A stretch of 9,976 nucleotides of DNA from Pseudomonadota bacterium (GCA_023459095.1 JAEWVQ010000057.1:1-9976), one strand, 5' to 3'. Shown: positions 1-6,338, counted from the stretch's first letter. The notes: a model not told the origin generated them from the sequence alone. Numbers and translations are program-made.

Positions 1-1002
1 ACCCCCGCGCTCAAGCCGGCGATCAATTCGGCCACGGTGAGCATCGACAATTACGCCGCGCTCACCGCCAGCGACTACATGCTGAGCTGGGATGGCGCCA
101 ACTACACCATGCGCGCGGTCGGCGGCAGCGACGTGCCGCTCACCCTGCAGCCCGACGGCAGCTACTCCGGCGGCGGCATCAACATCGCGATCAGCACGCC
201 GCCGCCGGCGGATTTTCCCTCCACCGGGCTGTTGATCCAGCCCACGCGCTATGCCGCGCGCGACATCGAGGTGGCGATTTCCGATCCGCGCAAGATCGCC
301 GCCGGCGATCCGGTGAGCGTGGCGCCCGGAACCTACGCCGGCGCGGTGAGTGATCGCCTCCAGGACCTGAAGACCACCTCGGTGGCCGGTATCGACGGCA
401 ACGGCGACGGTACCGCGGACTTCGCGCCGATCACGCTGAGCTTCGACGGCACCACCTTTACGCCGTCGAGCGGCACCATCGAGCGTTACGACCCCGCGAC
501 CGATACCTGGGTGGCCGGCGGCAACTACAATCCCGCCGCAGACAGCACGGGGGCGCGCTTTCGCATCACCGACGGCACCGCGCCCGACCAGTATTCCTTC
601 GAGTTCAAGGCGGTCGGGGCCTGGGAGGCCAACGAGACGATGGTGTTCAGCCCGACCGCGGCCGGCGTGTCGGACAGCCGCAACGCGGTCGCGCTCGGCG
701 CGCTGCAGACCTCCAAGCAGATGCTCGCCGGCTCCGACGGCGTCGCCACCGCCAACTTCCAGGCCGTGTATGCGCAGATGGTGACCGAGGTCGGCAACAA
801 GACGCGCGAGGTCCAGGTCAATCTGAAGGCGCAGGAATCGCTGCTCGCGCAGGCCACCGACGCGCGCGATTCGCTCTCCGGCGTCAATCTCGACGAAGAA
901 GCGGCGAATCTGGTGCGCTACCAGATGGCCTATCAGAGCTCGGCCAAGGTCATGTCGGTGGCCCAGACCCTGTTCGATTCGATCCTGTCGATCGCGCGTT
1001 AA
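1..1002 (+). CDS. flgK: Flagellar hook-associated protein 1, C-terminal part (5' end outside window)
   Basis: FlgK is the first of the two junction proteins between flagellar hook and filament; it is exported by the flagellar type III system. The frame is open from base 1, so the gene starts upstream and the ATG at 37 is internal; 333 residues are visible. The C-terminal 90 or so residues carry the family hallmarks: an SDSRNAVALGALQ segment, then a heptad-rich helix ending in NLVRYQMAYQSSAKVM and a hydrophobic FDSILSI tail. This region pairs with the N-terminal helix to form the coiled-coil D0 core. The middle is the variable, surface-exposed domain and includes a DGNGDGTAD loop (bases 394-420) resembling calcium-binding loops. 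The TAA stop is followed by an AAGGAG ribosome site for flgL, so the two are cotranscribed. Identity is secure; the variable domain is simply divergent. Confidence 0.95.
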   Translation, partial: TPALKPAINSATVSIDNYAALTASDYMLSWDGANYTMRAVGGSDVPLTLQPDGSYSGGGINIAISTPPPADFPSTGLLIQPTRYAARDIEVAISDPRKIAAGDPVSVAPGTYAGAVSDRLQDLKTTSVAGIDGNGDGTADFAPITLSFDGTTFTPSSGTIERYDPATDTWVAGGNYNPAADSTGARFRITDGTAPDQYSFEFKAVGAWEANETMVFSPTAAGVSDSRNAVALGALQTSKQMLAGSDGVATANFQAVYAQMVTEVGNKTREVQVNLKAQESLLAQATDARDSLSGVNLDEEAANLVRYQMAYQSSAKVMSVAQTLFDSILSIAR

Positions 1003-1012
1003 GGAGAACGTC

Positions 1013-2272
1013 ATGCGCATCTCGACCAACATGATCTACGACAAGGGTGTCGGTTCGATGCAGAACCAGTGGAGCAGCCTGCTGCACACCCAGCAGCAGC
1101 TCTCCACCGGGCGGCGCGTGCTGACCCCCGCCGACGATCCGATCGCCGCCGCCCGTGCGCTCGAGCTCGGCCAGTCGAAGGGCGTCAACACCCAGTTCAT
1201 GACCAACACCGGCTACGCCGAGGACAAGCTCGGCCTGCTCGAAGGCAAGCTCACCGGGGTCGGCGACACCCTCCAGTACATCCGCGAGAAGACGGTGTCG
1301 GCGGGCAATGCGGGCTACAAGGAAGAGGATCTGCGCTATCTCGCCACCGACCTGCGTGCCCAGTTCGACGCCTTGCTCGCGCTTGCCAACAGCCAGGACG
1401 GCAGCGGCGACTATCTGTTCTCCGGCTACCGCTCCAACCACCAGCCGTTCTCGGGCAGCATCGCCGGGGTCGATTACGCCGGCGACTACGGCACCCAGAC
1501 CGTTCAGGTGTCGGCCTCGCGCTACATGCCGGTGAGCCTGCCGGGGTCGGACGTTTTTGCCGCCACCCGGCAGATCGATGACGATCTGGTGCAGGCCTCG
1601 ACCGGCACCCATGTCGATGGTTCGCTAAACACCGGAGGCACCACCCTCAGCGGCACGCTGCAGCCGCTCGCCGCCGGCGGCGTCGATATGAACACGCTCG
1701 GCCGCCGCTACGAGATCGTCTATAACGCCGCCACCGGCTACGACGTGTTCGAATACCAGCCCGGCAATCCGAACAAGGTCACGCTCGCCACCGGGCTGGC
1801 CGATCTCAGCAGCCTCGGCGACGAGACTTCGCCCAACTTCATCGGCGTCAATCTGCAGATGAACGACGCCGCCGGCAACCCGGCGGTGCCGGGCGATGGC
1901 GACCGCTTCGAGCTGTTCATGGCCTCGCCCAACATGTTCGACAACCTCGGCGTGCTGATCGACGCCATGGAGCGCCCGGGCCCCTCCGGCATGGCCGGCG
2001 GCGCGGTCGCCTTCGGCCTCACCAACCTCGACGGCGCGATCGAGAACATCCTCAGCACCCGCGCCCAGATCGGCTCCCAACTCGTCGAAACGCAGAGCCT
2101 GCAGTCGCTCGGCAGCGATCTCGACATCCAGTACGCGGAGGTGATCTCCGGGCTGGTCGACGTCGATTACGTCGATGCGATTTCCCGCCTGACCCAGCAG
2201 CAGACCTACCTGCAGGCGGCGCAGCAGTCGTTCATGAAGGTGTCGAACCTGTCGCTGTTCAACTTCATCTGA
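1013..2272 (+). CDS. flgL: Flagellar hook-associated protein 3 (hook-filament junction)
   Basis: FlgL is the second hook-filament junction protein, sitting between FlgK and flagellin. The 419-residue product starts MRISTNMIYDKG and continues with the flagellin-like N-terminal helix (LSTGRRVLTPADDPIAAARA, residues about 32-51), which is diagnostic of FlgL. The C-terminal 80 residues mirror it with a long helix (ENILSTRAQIGSQLVETQSL, then DVDYVDAISRLTQQQTYLQA) ending in LFNFI. The central 150-330 region is variable and outward facing. At 419 residues it is longer than the enterobacterial protein (a little over 300), consistent with an enlarged central domain, as in many beta- and gammaproteobacteria. 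The start is fixed by AAGGAG at 1001-1006, six bases upstream. The gene lies 10 bases after flgK, and the next gene begins immediately after its stop. Confidence 0.96.
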   Translation: MRISTNMIYDKGVGSMQNQWSSLLHTQQQLSTGRRVLTPADDPIAAARALELGQSKGVNTQFMTNTGYAEDKLGLLEGKLTGVGDTLQYIREKTVSAGNAGYKEEDLRYLATDLRAQFDALLALANSQDGSGDYLFSGYRSNHQPFSGSIAGVDYAGDYGTQTVQVSASRYMPVSLPGSDVFAATRQIDDDLVQASTGTHVDGSLNTGGTTLSGTLQPLAAGGVDMNTLGRRYEIVYNAATGYDVFEYQPGNPNKVTLATGLADLSSLGDETSPNFIGVNLQMNDAAGNPAVPGDGDRFELFMASPNMFDNLGVLIDAMERPGPSGMAGGAVAFGLTNLDGAIENILSTRAQIGSQLVETQSLQSLGSDLDIQYAEVISGLVDVDYVDAISRLTQQQTYLQAAQQSFMKVSNLSLFNFI

Positions 2273-2755
2273 ATGTTCGCCGAAGCCGCCATGCGCCTGC
2301 GTCGTCCCGCCCTCCTCGTTGCCGCACTCGTCGTGCCGCTGCTGCTCCCGGCGTGCTCGTTCATGCACAACCACAGCGGCACGGTCGCTGGCTACGTCGG
2401 CGGTCGCACCTTGCTGCATCAGCTGCAGATGTGGACTCCCGAGACCGTCGCCGGCGGTCTGGTGGCGTATGCGATTCACGATCCGCTGGCGCCGACGTGG
2501 GCGATCGAGGCCAGCGCCAGCGGCGAAGATCAGGTGCGTTTCCAGCTGTGGATGAAGCGCTGGGTGTCTGGCGGCGAGGGCGAAGCGCGCCAGGTGTTCC
2601 TGCGCAACGCGCGCCAGCTGGTGGAGGAAGGCGGCTACGCCGGCTACGACATCCTGAGCTACGAGGAAGGCATCGAGGCCACCCGCCCGTTTGCGCGCCG
2701 GGTCGCCAGCGGCGAGATCCGCCTGGTGCGTTCGCGCCAGTTCCCGACGCTGTGA
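2273..2755 (+). CDS. Predicted outer-membrane lipoprotein of unknown function, after flgL
   Basis: I do not recognise a characterised family. The 160-residue product has a lipoprotein signal: a basic RLRR stretch (residues 8-11), a hydrophobic core and a lipobox LPAC with cysteine 28. Serine at +2 argues for outer-membrane sorting. The mature part (about 132 residues) is soluble and mixed in charge, with recognisable blocks AIHDPLAPTW (residues 68-77), FQLWMKRW and GGYAGYDILSYEEGIE. The ATG at 2273 directly abuts the flgL TGA, which suggests translation by reinitiation. No clear ribosome site is visible. A second ATG at 2291 gives a more typical signal peptide (154 residues) and may be the true start. 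Cotranscription with flgKL suggests, but does not show, a role at the envelope connected with flagella. The gene ends 37 bases from a convergent neighbour. Confidence 0.8.
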   Translation: MFAEAAMRLRRPALLVAALVVPLLLPACSFMHNHSGTVAGYVGGRTLLHQLQMWTPETVAGGLVAYAIHDPLAPTWAIEASASGEDQVRFQLWMKRWVSGGEGEARQVFLRNARQLVEEGGYAGYDILSYEEGIEATRPFARRVASGEIRLVRSRQFPTL

Positions 2756-2766
2756 GCGGCCGGTGA

Positions 2767-2788
2767 CGGGCGCGGGTCAGCGCGCCCG
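2767..2788. terminator. GC-rich hairpin between convergent genes
   Basis: An 8-bp perfect stem (CGGGCGCG at 2767-2774 with CGCGCCCG at 2781-2788) encloses a 6-base loop in the 37-base gap between the lipoprotein gene and the convergent dsrE-like gene. There is no T run on either side, so it is not a classical intrinsic terminator. Its position suggests a bidirectional transcription barrier or 3'-end stabiliser for both messages. That role is inferred. Confidence 0.45.
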
Positions 2789-2792
2789 CTGC

Positions 2793-3134
2793 TCAGAACA
2801 CCAGCACCTTGTCGGCGGCAGCCGTCCATTCGGCGAGTTCCTGCAGCGTGCCGCGGCGCGCGCCGGCGACGAGTTGCGCGTCGTCGAGGCCGCGCGCATC
2901 CATGCAGGTGCCGCACAGCGCCACCTCGCCGCCGGCCATGCGTACCAAGTCGCCGGCGTTGTAGTAGCCCGCCGGCACCTTTTGCCCGTTGCGCGCGCAG
3001 GCCACTGCATCGCCCATCAGGAACACGCGCACGACTTCGCCCTCGCGCTGGGTGAGCGCACGCGCCAGGCGCAGCGCGTTGTAGCTGCGCTCGCTGCCGT
3101 AAGGGGCGTCATTGAGGATGAACAAGGTGTTCAT
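2793..3134 (-). CDS. DsrE/YchN-family sulfur-relay protein
   Basis: This 113-residue cytoplasmic protein has the DsrE fold pattern: a first strand MNTLFILNDAPYG, a helix with SERSYNALRLARAL, a second strand VVRVFLMGDAVACA, and a final strand KVLVF. Cysteines lie at 46, 74 and 77, the last two in CGTCMDARG. Cysteine 77 is near the position of the sulfur-accepting cysteine of DsrE and TusD (about residue 78), so persulfide carriage is plausible; this is a positional comparison, not an alignment. DsrE-like proteins accept sulfane sulfur from rhodaneses or TusA-like carriers, which fits the rhodanese domain encoded two genes upstream. The start is supported by AGGAG just upstream. It is the last gene of the three-gene minus-strand cassette, 32 bases after the exported protein. 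A dsrEFH complex is unlikely, because no partner subunits are present. Family is confident; substrate is unknown. Confidence 0.85.
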   Translation of the reverse strand: MNTLFILNDAPYGSERSYNALRLARALTQREGEVVRVFLMGDAVACARNGQKVPAGYYNAGDLVRMAGGEVALCGTCMDARGLDDAQLVAGARRGTLQELAEWTAAADKVLVF

Positions 3135-3166
3135 GAGCGGCTCCTGCGCGCCTGCCGGCGCCTGGC

Positions 3167-3607
3167 TTACTTGACGCCCGCCTTGATGCTGGCCTTGAGC
3201 GCGTCGAGGTCGCGGCGCACCGTGCCCTGGAACAGCAAGCCGGACTTGTCCTGCCTGGCCACGCCTTCCATGTCGAGCGCATCGGCGACGATCTGATAGC
3301 TGGCCGCGCCGTTGTGCGCCTTGCCGTCGCCGACGATGAGCTCATCGCCGTAGAACACCGCGGGGGCGGGCAGGCCGGCGGTGAGGCTGGACGGCAGCAG
3401 CTGGATCGGCACGCGATAAGTGTTGGCGATCTCGGCGGCGACCTGCAGGTTGCCGTTGCAGCGCTGGCCGGGCGGATCCTTGGCGATGAAGGTGAGCACC
3501 TTCAGGCCGCTGGCCGTGTGTGCGCCGGGCACCGCCATCGATACCTCGGCGGCGAGCGCCGACAGGCTGAGCAGGCCGCCGAGCACGGCGCATAGCGTTT
3601 TCTTCAT
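3167..3607 (-). CDS. Exported single-cysteine protein, possibly thioredoxin-like; function unknown
   Basis: I do not recognise a named family. The 146-residue product begins with a Sec signal peptide (MKKTLCAVLGG, a hydrophobic core, then ALAA before Glu21), so it should be periplasmic. The mature chain has one cysteine, Cys50, in KDPPGQRCNG. The order of elements suggests a thioredoxin-like fold: strand KVLTFIA, the cysteine loop, helix NLQVAAEIANTY, strand IQLLP, a proline-containing LPAPAVFYGDELI resembling the cis-proline strand and 'G-x' hairpin, and a C-terminal helix. The partner cysteine of a CxxC site is absent. This is a reading of pattern, not a detected homology. The ATG at 3607 follows GGAGGAG at good spacing; the longer open frame upstream overlaps the regulator gene and is not coding. 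It lies 32 bases from each neighbour in the cassette, so a role in periplasmic sulfur or thiol handling is inferred. Confidence 0.75.
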   Translation of the reverse strand: MKKTLCAVLGGLLSLSALAAEVSMAVPGAHTASGLKVLTFIAKDPPGQRCNGNLQVAAEIANTYRVPIQLLPSSLTAGLPAPAVFYGDELIVGDGKAHNGAASYQIVADALDMEGVARQDKSGLLFQGTVRRDLDALKASIKAGVK

Positions 3608-3639
3608 GGTGTGGTCTCCTCCGTTGTGATTGTGGTCGC

Positions 3640-4299
3640 TCAGCGCTCCAGCGGCAGGCCGCCGGCCTGCCACTCGATGACGCCGTCGCTGATCTTGTGG
3701 GCACTGTAGCCGTGCGCGCGCAGCAGCCGCACCGCTTCGTCGGACATCACGCAGTACGGGCCGCGGCAGTAGGCGACCACGTCCTTGCCCGGCGGCAGTT
3801 CGGCGAGGCGGCGCTCGAGTTCGGCGAGCGGCAGCGAGCGGGCGAAGGGCAGGTGGCCGGCCTCGTACTCGGCCGCGGGGCGTACGTCGATGACCACGAT
3901 GTCGCCGCTGCGCGCGCGGGCGAGCAGCGATTCGCGGTTCTCCGCGCTGAGCAGGTCGGGCGCCGCGGCCATCTGCTCGAGCGCGATGCGCAGTTCGAGC
4001 AGATGCGCCTCGGCGACGTCGCGCACGCCCAGCCACAATTCGGCGACGTCCCGGCCGCTGAGGCGGTAGTGGATGAATTTGCCGTCGCGGCGCGTTTCGA
4101 CCAGATGGGCCTCGCGCAGCGCCTTCAGGTGCGCGCTGGCGAGGCGTACATCGATGCGCGACTGCGCGGCGAGCGTCTCCACCGTTTTTTCGCCCTGTGC
4201 GAGCAGTTCGATGAGCTCCAGCCGTTTCGGGCTGGAGAGCGCCTTGCCGATGCGGGCGACGTGCTCGTAGAGGAAGGATTTGGTGATGTCGGCTTTCAT
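3640..4299 (-). CDS. ArsR-type transcriptional regulator fused to a rhodanese domain
   Basis: The 219-residue protein joins two domains. Residues 10-85 form an ArsR winged helix (KALSSPKRLELIELLAQGEK, recognition helix around ASAHLKALREAHLV, wing RRDGKFIHYRL). Residues 115-219 form a rhodanese domain with IDVRPAAEYEAGHLPFARS and the active loop CRGPYC (Cys178 to Cys183). The rhodanese cysteine can carry a persulfide, so the protein probably couples sulfane-sulfur chemistry to repression. The DNA-binding half has no cysteine at all. It therefore lacks both the ELCVCDL-type metal site of ArsR/SmtB and the paired cysteines of SqrR/BigR persulfide sensors. It is first in the minus-strand cassette and likely autoregulates from the AT-rich promoter just upstream. 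No ribosome site is visible before the ATG, and the frame is closed by a stop four codons further upstream, so the start is secure. Confidence 0.92.
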   Translation of the reverse strand: MKADITKSFLYEHVARIGKALSSPKRLELIELLAQGEKTVETLAAQSRIDVRLASAHLKALREAHLVETRRDGKFIHYRLSGRDVAELWLGVRDVAEAHLLELRIALEQMAAAPDLLSAENRESLLARARSGDIVVIDVRPAAEYEAGHLPFARSLPLAELERRLAELPPGKDVVAYCRGPYCVMSDEAVRLLRAHGYSAHKISDGVIEWQAGGLPLER

Positions 4300-4306
4300 G
4301 GAAACA

Positions 4307-4334
4307 ATCTAATGATTATTGGAGTGAATGTAAA
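4307..4334 (-). promoter_or_regulatory. Candidate promoter of the ArsR-rhodanese cassette
   Basis: This AT-rich island stands out in GC-rich surroundings. On the minus strand TTTACA (4329-4334) is followed after 16 bases by TTAGAT (4307-4312), a weak -10. AATAAT (4315-4320) is a better -10 match but has no good -35. Either choice places the transcription start within about 10 bases of the ATG at 4299, so the mRNA would be leaderless or nearly so. This matches the missing ribosome site. Confidence 0.45.
4310..4318. promoter_or_regulatory. AT-rich dyad, candidate ArsR-family operator
   Basis: TAATGATTA is a perfect dyad (TAAT-N-ATTA) lying within the candidate promoter, 11 bases before the regulator gene. 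ArsR-family repressors, including the sulfur-responsive BigR/SqrR branch, bind AT-rich inverted repeats overlapping their own promoters. The dyad is short and its flanks do not extend the symmetry, so the assignment is tentative. Confidence 0.35.
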
Positions 4335-4380
4335 CTGAACCGGGCTCGGGGCAGAAGACACCCGCGGCAAGCGGAGGCCT

Positions 4381-4413
4381 ATCACGGAGGTAGGCGCTGT
4401 CCGCGCCGGTGAT
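4381..4413. other. Imperfect hairpin in the fliR to arsR-rhodanese gap
   Basis: An inner 5-bp stem (GGCGC 4393-4397, GCGCC 4403-4407, loop TGTCC) is topped by an outer stem ATCAC 4381-4385 with GTGAT 4409-4413, separated by bulges of 7 and 1 bases. It lies downstream of fliR on the transcribed strand, without a following T run. It could help end or stabilise the fli transcript. No gene is seen in the 183-base gap (4300-4482). Confidence 0.3.
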
Positions 4414-4443
4414 CGGGGCAGAGGCGGGGTGGGGAGTGGTGGA
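4414..4443 (-). terminator. C-rich, G-poor tract after fliR: possible Rho loading site
   Basis: Read on the minus strand, these 30 bases contain 20 C and only 3 G, unusual for this GC-balanced region. The tract begins about 40 bases after the fliR stop. C-rich, G-poor unstructured RNA is the hallmark of Rho utilisation sites. It would separate the fli operon from the cassette that follows on the same strand. This is inference from composition alone. Confidence 0.3.
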
Positions 4444-4455
4444 GGCGCCGGTGCG

Positions 4456-4472
4456 AGCGCGCGTCTCGCGCT
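4456..4472. other. Small GC hairpin just after the fliR stop
   Basis: AGCGCG (4456-4461) pairs perfectly with CGCGCT (4467-4472) across a 5-base loop, about 10 bases after the fliR stop. No T run follows on the minus strand, so it is not an intrinsic terminator by itself. It may protect the 3' end of the fli message. Confidence 0.25.
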
Positions 4473-4482
4473 GGGCGGCGCG

Positions 4483-5277
4483 CTAGCGGCGCAGCGGGGC
4501 GAGGGTTTCGATCATCAGCGCGATCGAATCGAGGGCGCGCTCGAACAGGCTCTGCAGCACCGGGCCGAAGTTGCTCATGATCAGCACGAGGGCGAGAAAG
4601 CCCATCGACAGCGTGATCGGAAAGCCGACCGCGAACAGGTTGAGCTGGGGCGCGGCGCGGGTCAGGATGCCGAGCGCGATGTTGGCGACGAGCAGCACCG
4701 CGACCACCGGCAGCGACAGCAGCAGGCCGGCGGAAAACACCGAGGCGCCGGCACGCGCGATGTAGCCCCAGCCGTCGGCGTTGAGCACCTCGACGCCGAC
4801 CGGCAGCCACTCGAAGCTGCGGATGAGGACGTCGATCATCAGCAGGTGGCCGTTGATCGCAAGGAACAGCAAGGTGGCGACCAGGCTGAGGAAGTCGGAC
4901 ATCACCGCGGTCTGGCCGCCGGCGTCGGGGTCGAAGAAGATCGCGAACGACAGGCCCATCTGCATGCCGATCAGCGCCCCGGCCATGTCCACCGCGGCGA
5001 ACACCAGACGCATCATGAAGCCGATGGCGATGCCGATGAACATCTGCTGGACCATGATCATCAGGCCGATGCCGCCGCCGGGGGCAACGTCGGGCATCGC
5101 CGGCATCGCCGGGATGATCGCCAGCCCGATGCCGAGGCCGATGGCCAGGCGCGCGCGCGCCGACACGCCGCGGTTGGAGAACACCGGCGCCGTGGCAAAG
5201 AGGCCGAGCAGGCGCGCGAGCGGGAACATGAGCGCGGCGAGCCAGGCGTCGAGCTGGGCCGAGGTGACGCTGAGCAT
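4483..5277 (-). CDS. fliR: Flagellar type III export gate protein FliR
   Basis: FliR is one of the three proteins (FliP, FliQ, FliR) that build the export gate at the centre of the flagellar basal body in the inner membrane. The 264-residue length matches the family. Several hydrophobic segments are visible (about residues 11-33, 43-60, 70-90, 125-145, 180-205 and 215-240). The conserved GILTRAAPQLNLFAVGFPI block (203-221) is characteristic of FliR/YscT proteins. The start at 5277 (MLSVTSAQLDAW) is chosen because the longer open frame to 5358 would overlap fliQ by 70 bases and adds a His/Pro/Arg-rich stretch unlike FliR. No strong ribosome site precedes it, and the gene begins 11 bases after the fliQ stop, so translational coupling is likely. 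It is the last flagellar gene of the minus-strand operon. Confidence 0.96.
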   Translation of the reverse strand: MLSVTSAQLDAWLAALMFPLARLLGLFATAPVFSNRGVSARARLAIGLGIGLAIIPAMPAMPDVAPGGGIGLMIMVQQMFIGIAIGFMMRLVFAAVDMAGALIGMQMGLSFAIFFDPDAGGQTAVMSDFLSLVATLLFLAINGHLLMIDVLIRSFEWLPVGVEVLNADGWGYIARAGASVFSAGLLLSLPVVAVLLVANIALGILTRAAPQLNLFAVGFPITLSMGFLALVLIMSNFGPVLQSLFERALDSIALMIETLAPLRR

Positions 5278-5288
5278 GGGTCGGCGGA

Positions 5289-5558
5289 TCAGCCGATCAT
5301 CGCCGGGATCGACTCGAACAGGCGGCGCATGAAGTCGGTGAGGGTGGTGATCATCCACGGCCCGGCAACCACCAGGGTGACGAACATCGCCACCACCTTG
5401 GGCACGAAGGAGAGCGTCATCTCGTTGATCTGGGTGGCGGCCTGGAAGATGCTGATGATCAGGCCGGTGACCAGGGCGGCGATGAACAGCGGCGCGGAGA
5501 TCATCAGCGTGACCTCGATCGCCTGGCGGCCGAGGTCGATGACGGTGGTGGGGGTCAT
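5289..5558 (-). CDS. fliQ: Flagellar type III export gate protein FliQ
   Basis: FliQ is a small inner-membrane subunit of the flagellar export gate, wrapping the FliP/FliR core in the assembled complex. The 89-residue product has the standard size and the two-helix hairpin plan: hydrophobic segments at about 15-40 (VTLMISAPLFIAALVTGLII) and 52-74. Between them lies the strongly conserved SIFQAATQINEMTLSFVPK, the family signature. The start is supported by a GGAGG ribosome site 6-10 bases upstream. The gene sits between fliP (28-base gap) and fliR (11-base gap), the usual order. Nothing departs from the family. Confidence 0.97.
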   Translation of the reverse strand: MTPTTVIDLGRQAIEVTLMISAPLFIAALVTGLIISIFQAATQINEMTLSFVPKVVAMFVTLVVAGPWMITTLTDFMRRLFESIPAMIG

Positions 5559-5586
5559 GGCGGTCCTCCGGGGGACGTGCGCGGCG

Positions 5587-6336
5587 CTAGACAGCGAAGC
5601 TCTGCACCAGCGAACCGATGAGCAGCGTCCAGCCGTCGACGAGCACGAACAGCATGATCTTGAACGGCAGCGACACGATCACCGGCGACATCATCATCAT
5701 ACCCATCGACATCAGCACCGAGGCCACGACCATGTCGATGATGATGAAGGGGATGAAGATGATGAAGCCGATCTGGAACGCGGTCTTCAGTTCGGAGGTG
5801 ACGAAAGCGGGGATGATCACGCGCATCGGCAGATCTTCGGCCTTGTCCACCGGCGGCACCTTGGCAAGCCCGGCGAACAGCGACAAGTCGGGTTCGCGCA
5901 CCTGCTTGAGCATGAATTCCTTCATCGGCGCCGCGGCGCGCTCGAGCGCCACGTCGAAGCCGATGCGGCCTTCCGACATCGGCACGTAGGCTTCGGTATA
6001 CACGCGGTCGGCGACCGGCGACATGATGAAGAAGGTGAGGAACAGTGCCATGCCGACCAGCACCTGGTTGGGCGGCGCGGTCTGCGTGCCCATCGCCTGG
6101 CGCAGCAGCGAGAACACGATCACGATGCGGGTGAAGCTGGTCATCATCAGCACCATCGCCGGGATGAAGCTGAGCAGCGTCATCAGCAACAGCGTCTGGA
6201 TGGTGAGGCTGTAGGTGGTGCCGCCGTTGGCCGCCGGCGCGGTGGTGAGCGCGGGCAGGGCCTGGGCCGCGGCGGCGAGCGGCAAGGCCAGCAGCGCGAG
6301 GCCGGCGCAGGACTTGAACAGGCTGCGGGTGCGCAT
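5587..6336 (-). CDS. fliP: Flagellar type III export gate protein FliP
   Basis: FliP forms the pentameric core of the export gate through which flagellar subunits pass. The 249-residue product begins with a signal peptide (residues 1 to about 24, ending AAAAQA), as is known for FliP, followed by hydrophobic segments at about 45-68, 90-107, 186-210 and 218-240. Conserved blocks are MTSFTRIVIVFSLLRQAMGT (65-84), AFQIGFIIFIPFIIIDMVV (186-204) and SLPFKIMLFVLVDGW (222-236). The methionine cluster at 209-217 (MSMGMMMMS) lies where the methionine gasket of the gate pore is known from structures. The start at 6336 is two bases after the fliO stop; the upstream extension of the frame is an Arg/Gly/Ala-rich shadow of fliO. 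It is encoded in the standard place, before fliQ. Confidence 0.97.
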   Translation of the reverse strand: MRTRSLFKSCAGLALLALPLAAAAQALPALTTAPAANGGTTYSLTIQTLLLMTLLSFIPAMVLMMTSFTRIVIVFSLLRQAMGTQTAPPNQVLVGMALFLTFFIMSPVADRVYTEAYVPMSEGRIGFDVALERAAAPMKEFMLKQVREPDLSLFAGLAKVPPVDKAEDLPMRVIIPAFVTSELKTAFQIGFIIFIPFIIIDMVVASVLMSMGMMMMSPVIVSLPFKIMLFVLVDGWTLLIGSLVQSFAV

Positions 6337-6338
6337 CG

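Noticed and set aside
950..2479. Long - strand frames (950-1612 and 1625-2479) opposite flgK/flgL and the lipoprotein gene.
   Set aside because: Antisense shadows without recognisable domains or ribosome sites; the + strand genes are clear family members.
2691..3296. A 201-codon + strand frame crossing the convergent gap.
   Set aside because: It overlaps the end of the lipoprotein gene and runs antisense through the dsrE-like gene; Ala/Arg/His-rich with no domain.
2793..4299. Recent horizontal transfer of the sulfur cassette.
   Set aside because: Base composition looks like that of the flanking flagellar genes, and no repeats, integrase or transposase remnants are seen at its borders.
4414..4443. 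Possible G-quadruplex on the + strand.
   Set aside because: Only three runs of four G are present close together; a fourth run of at least three G is lacking.
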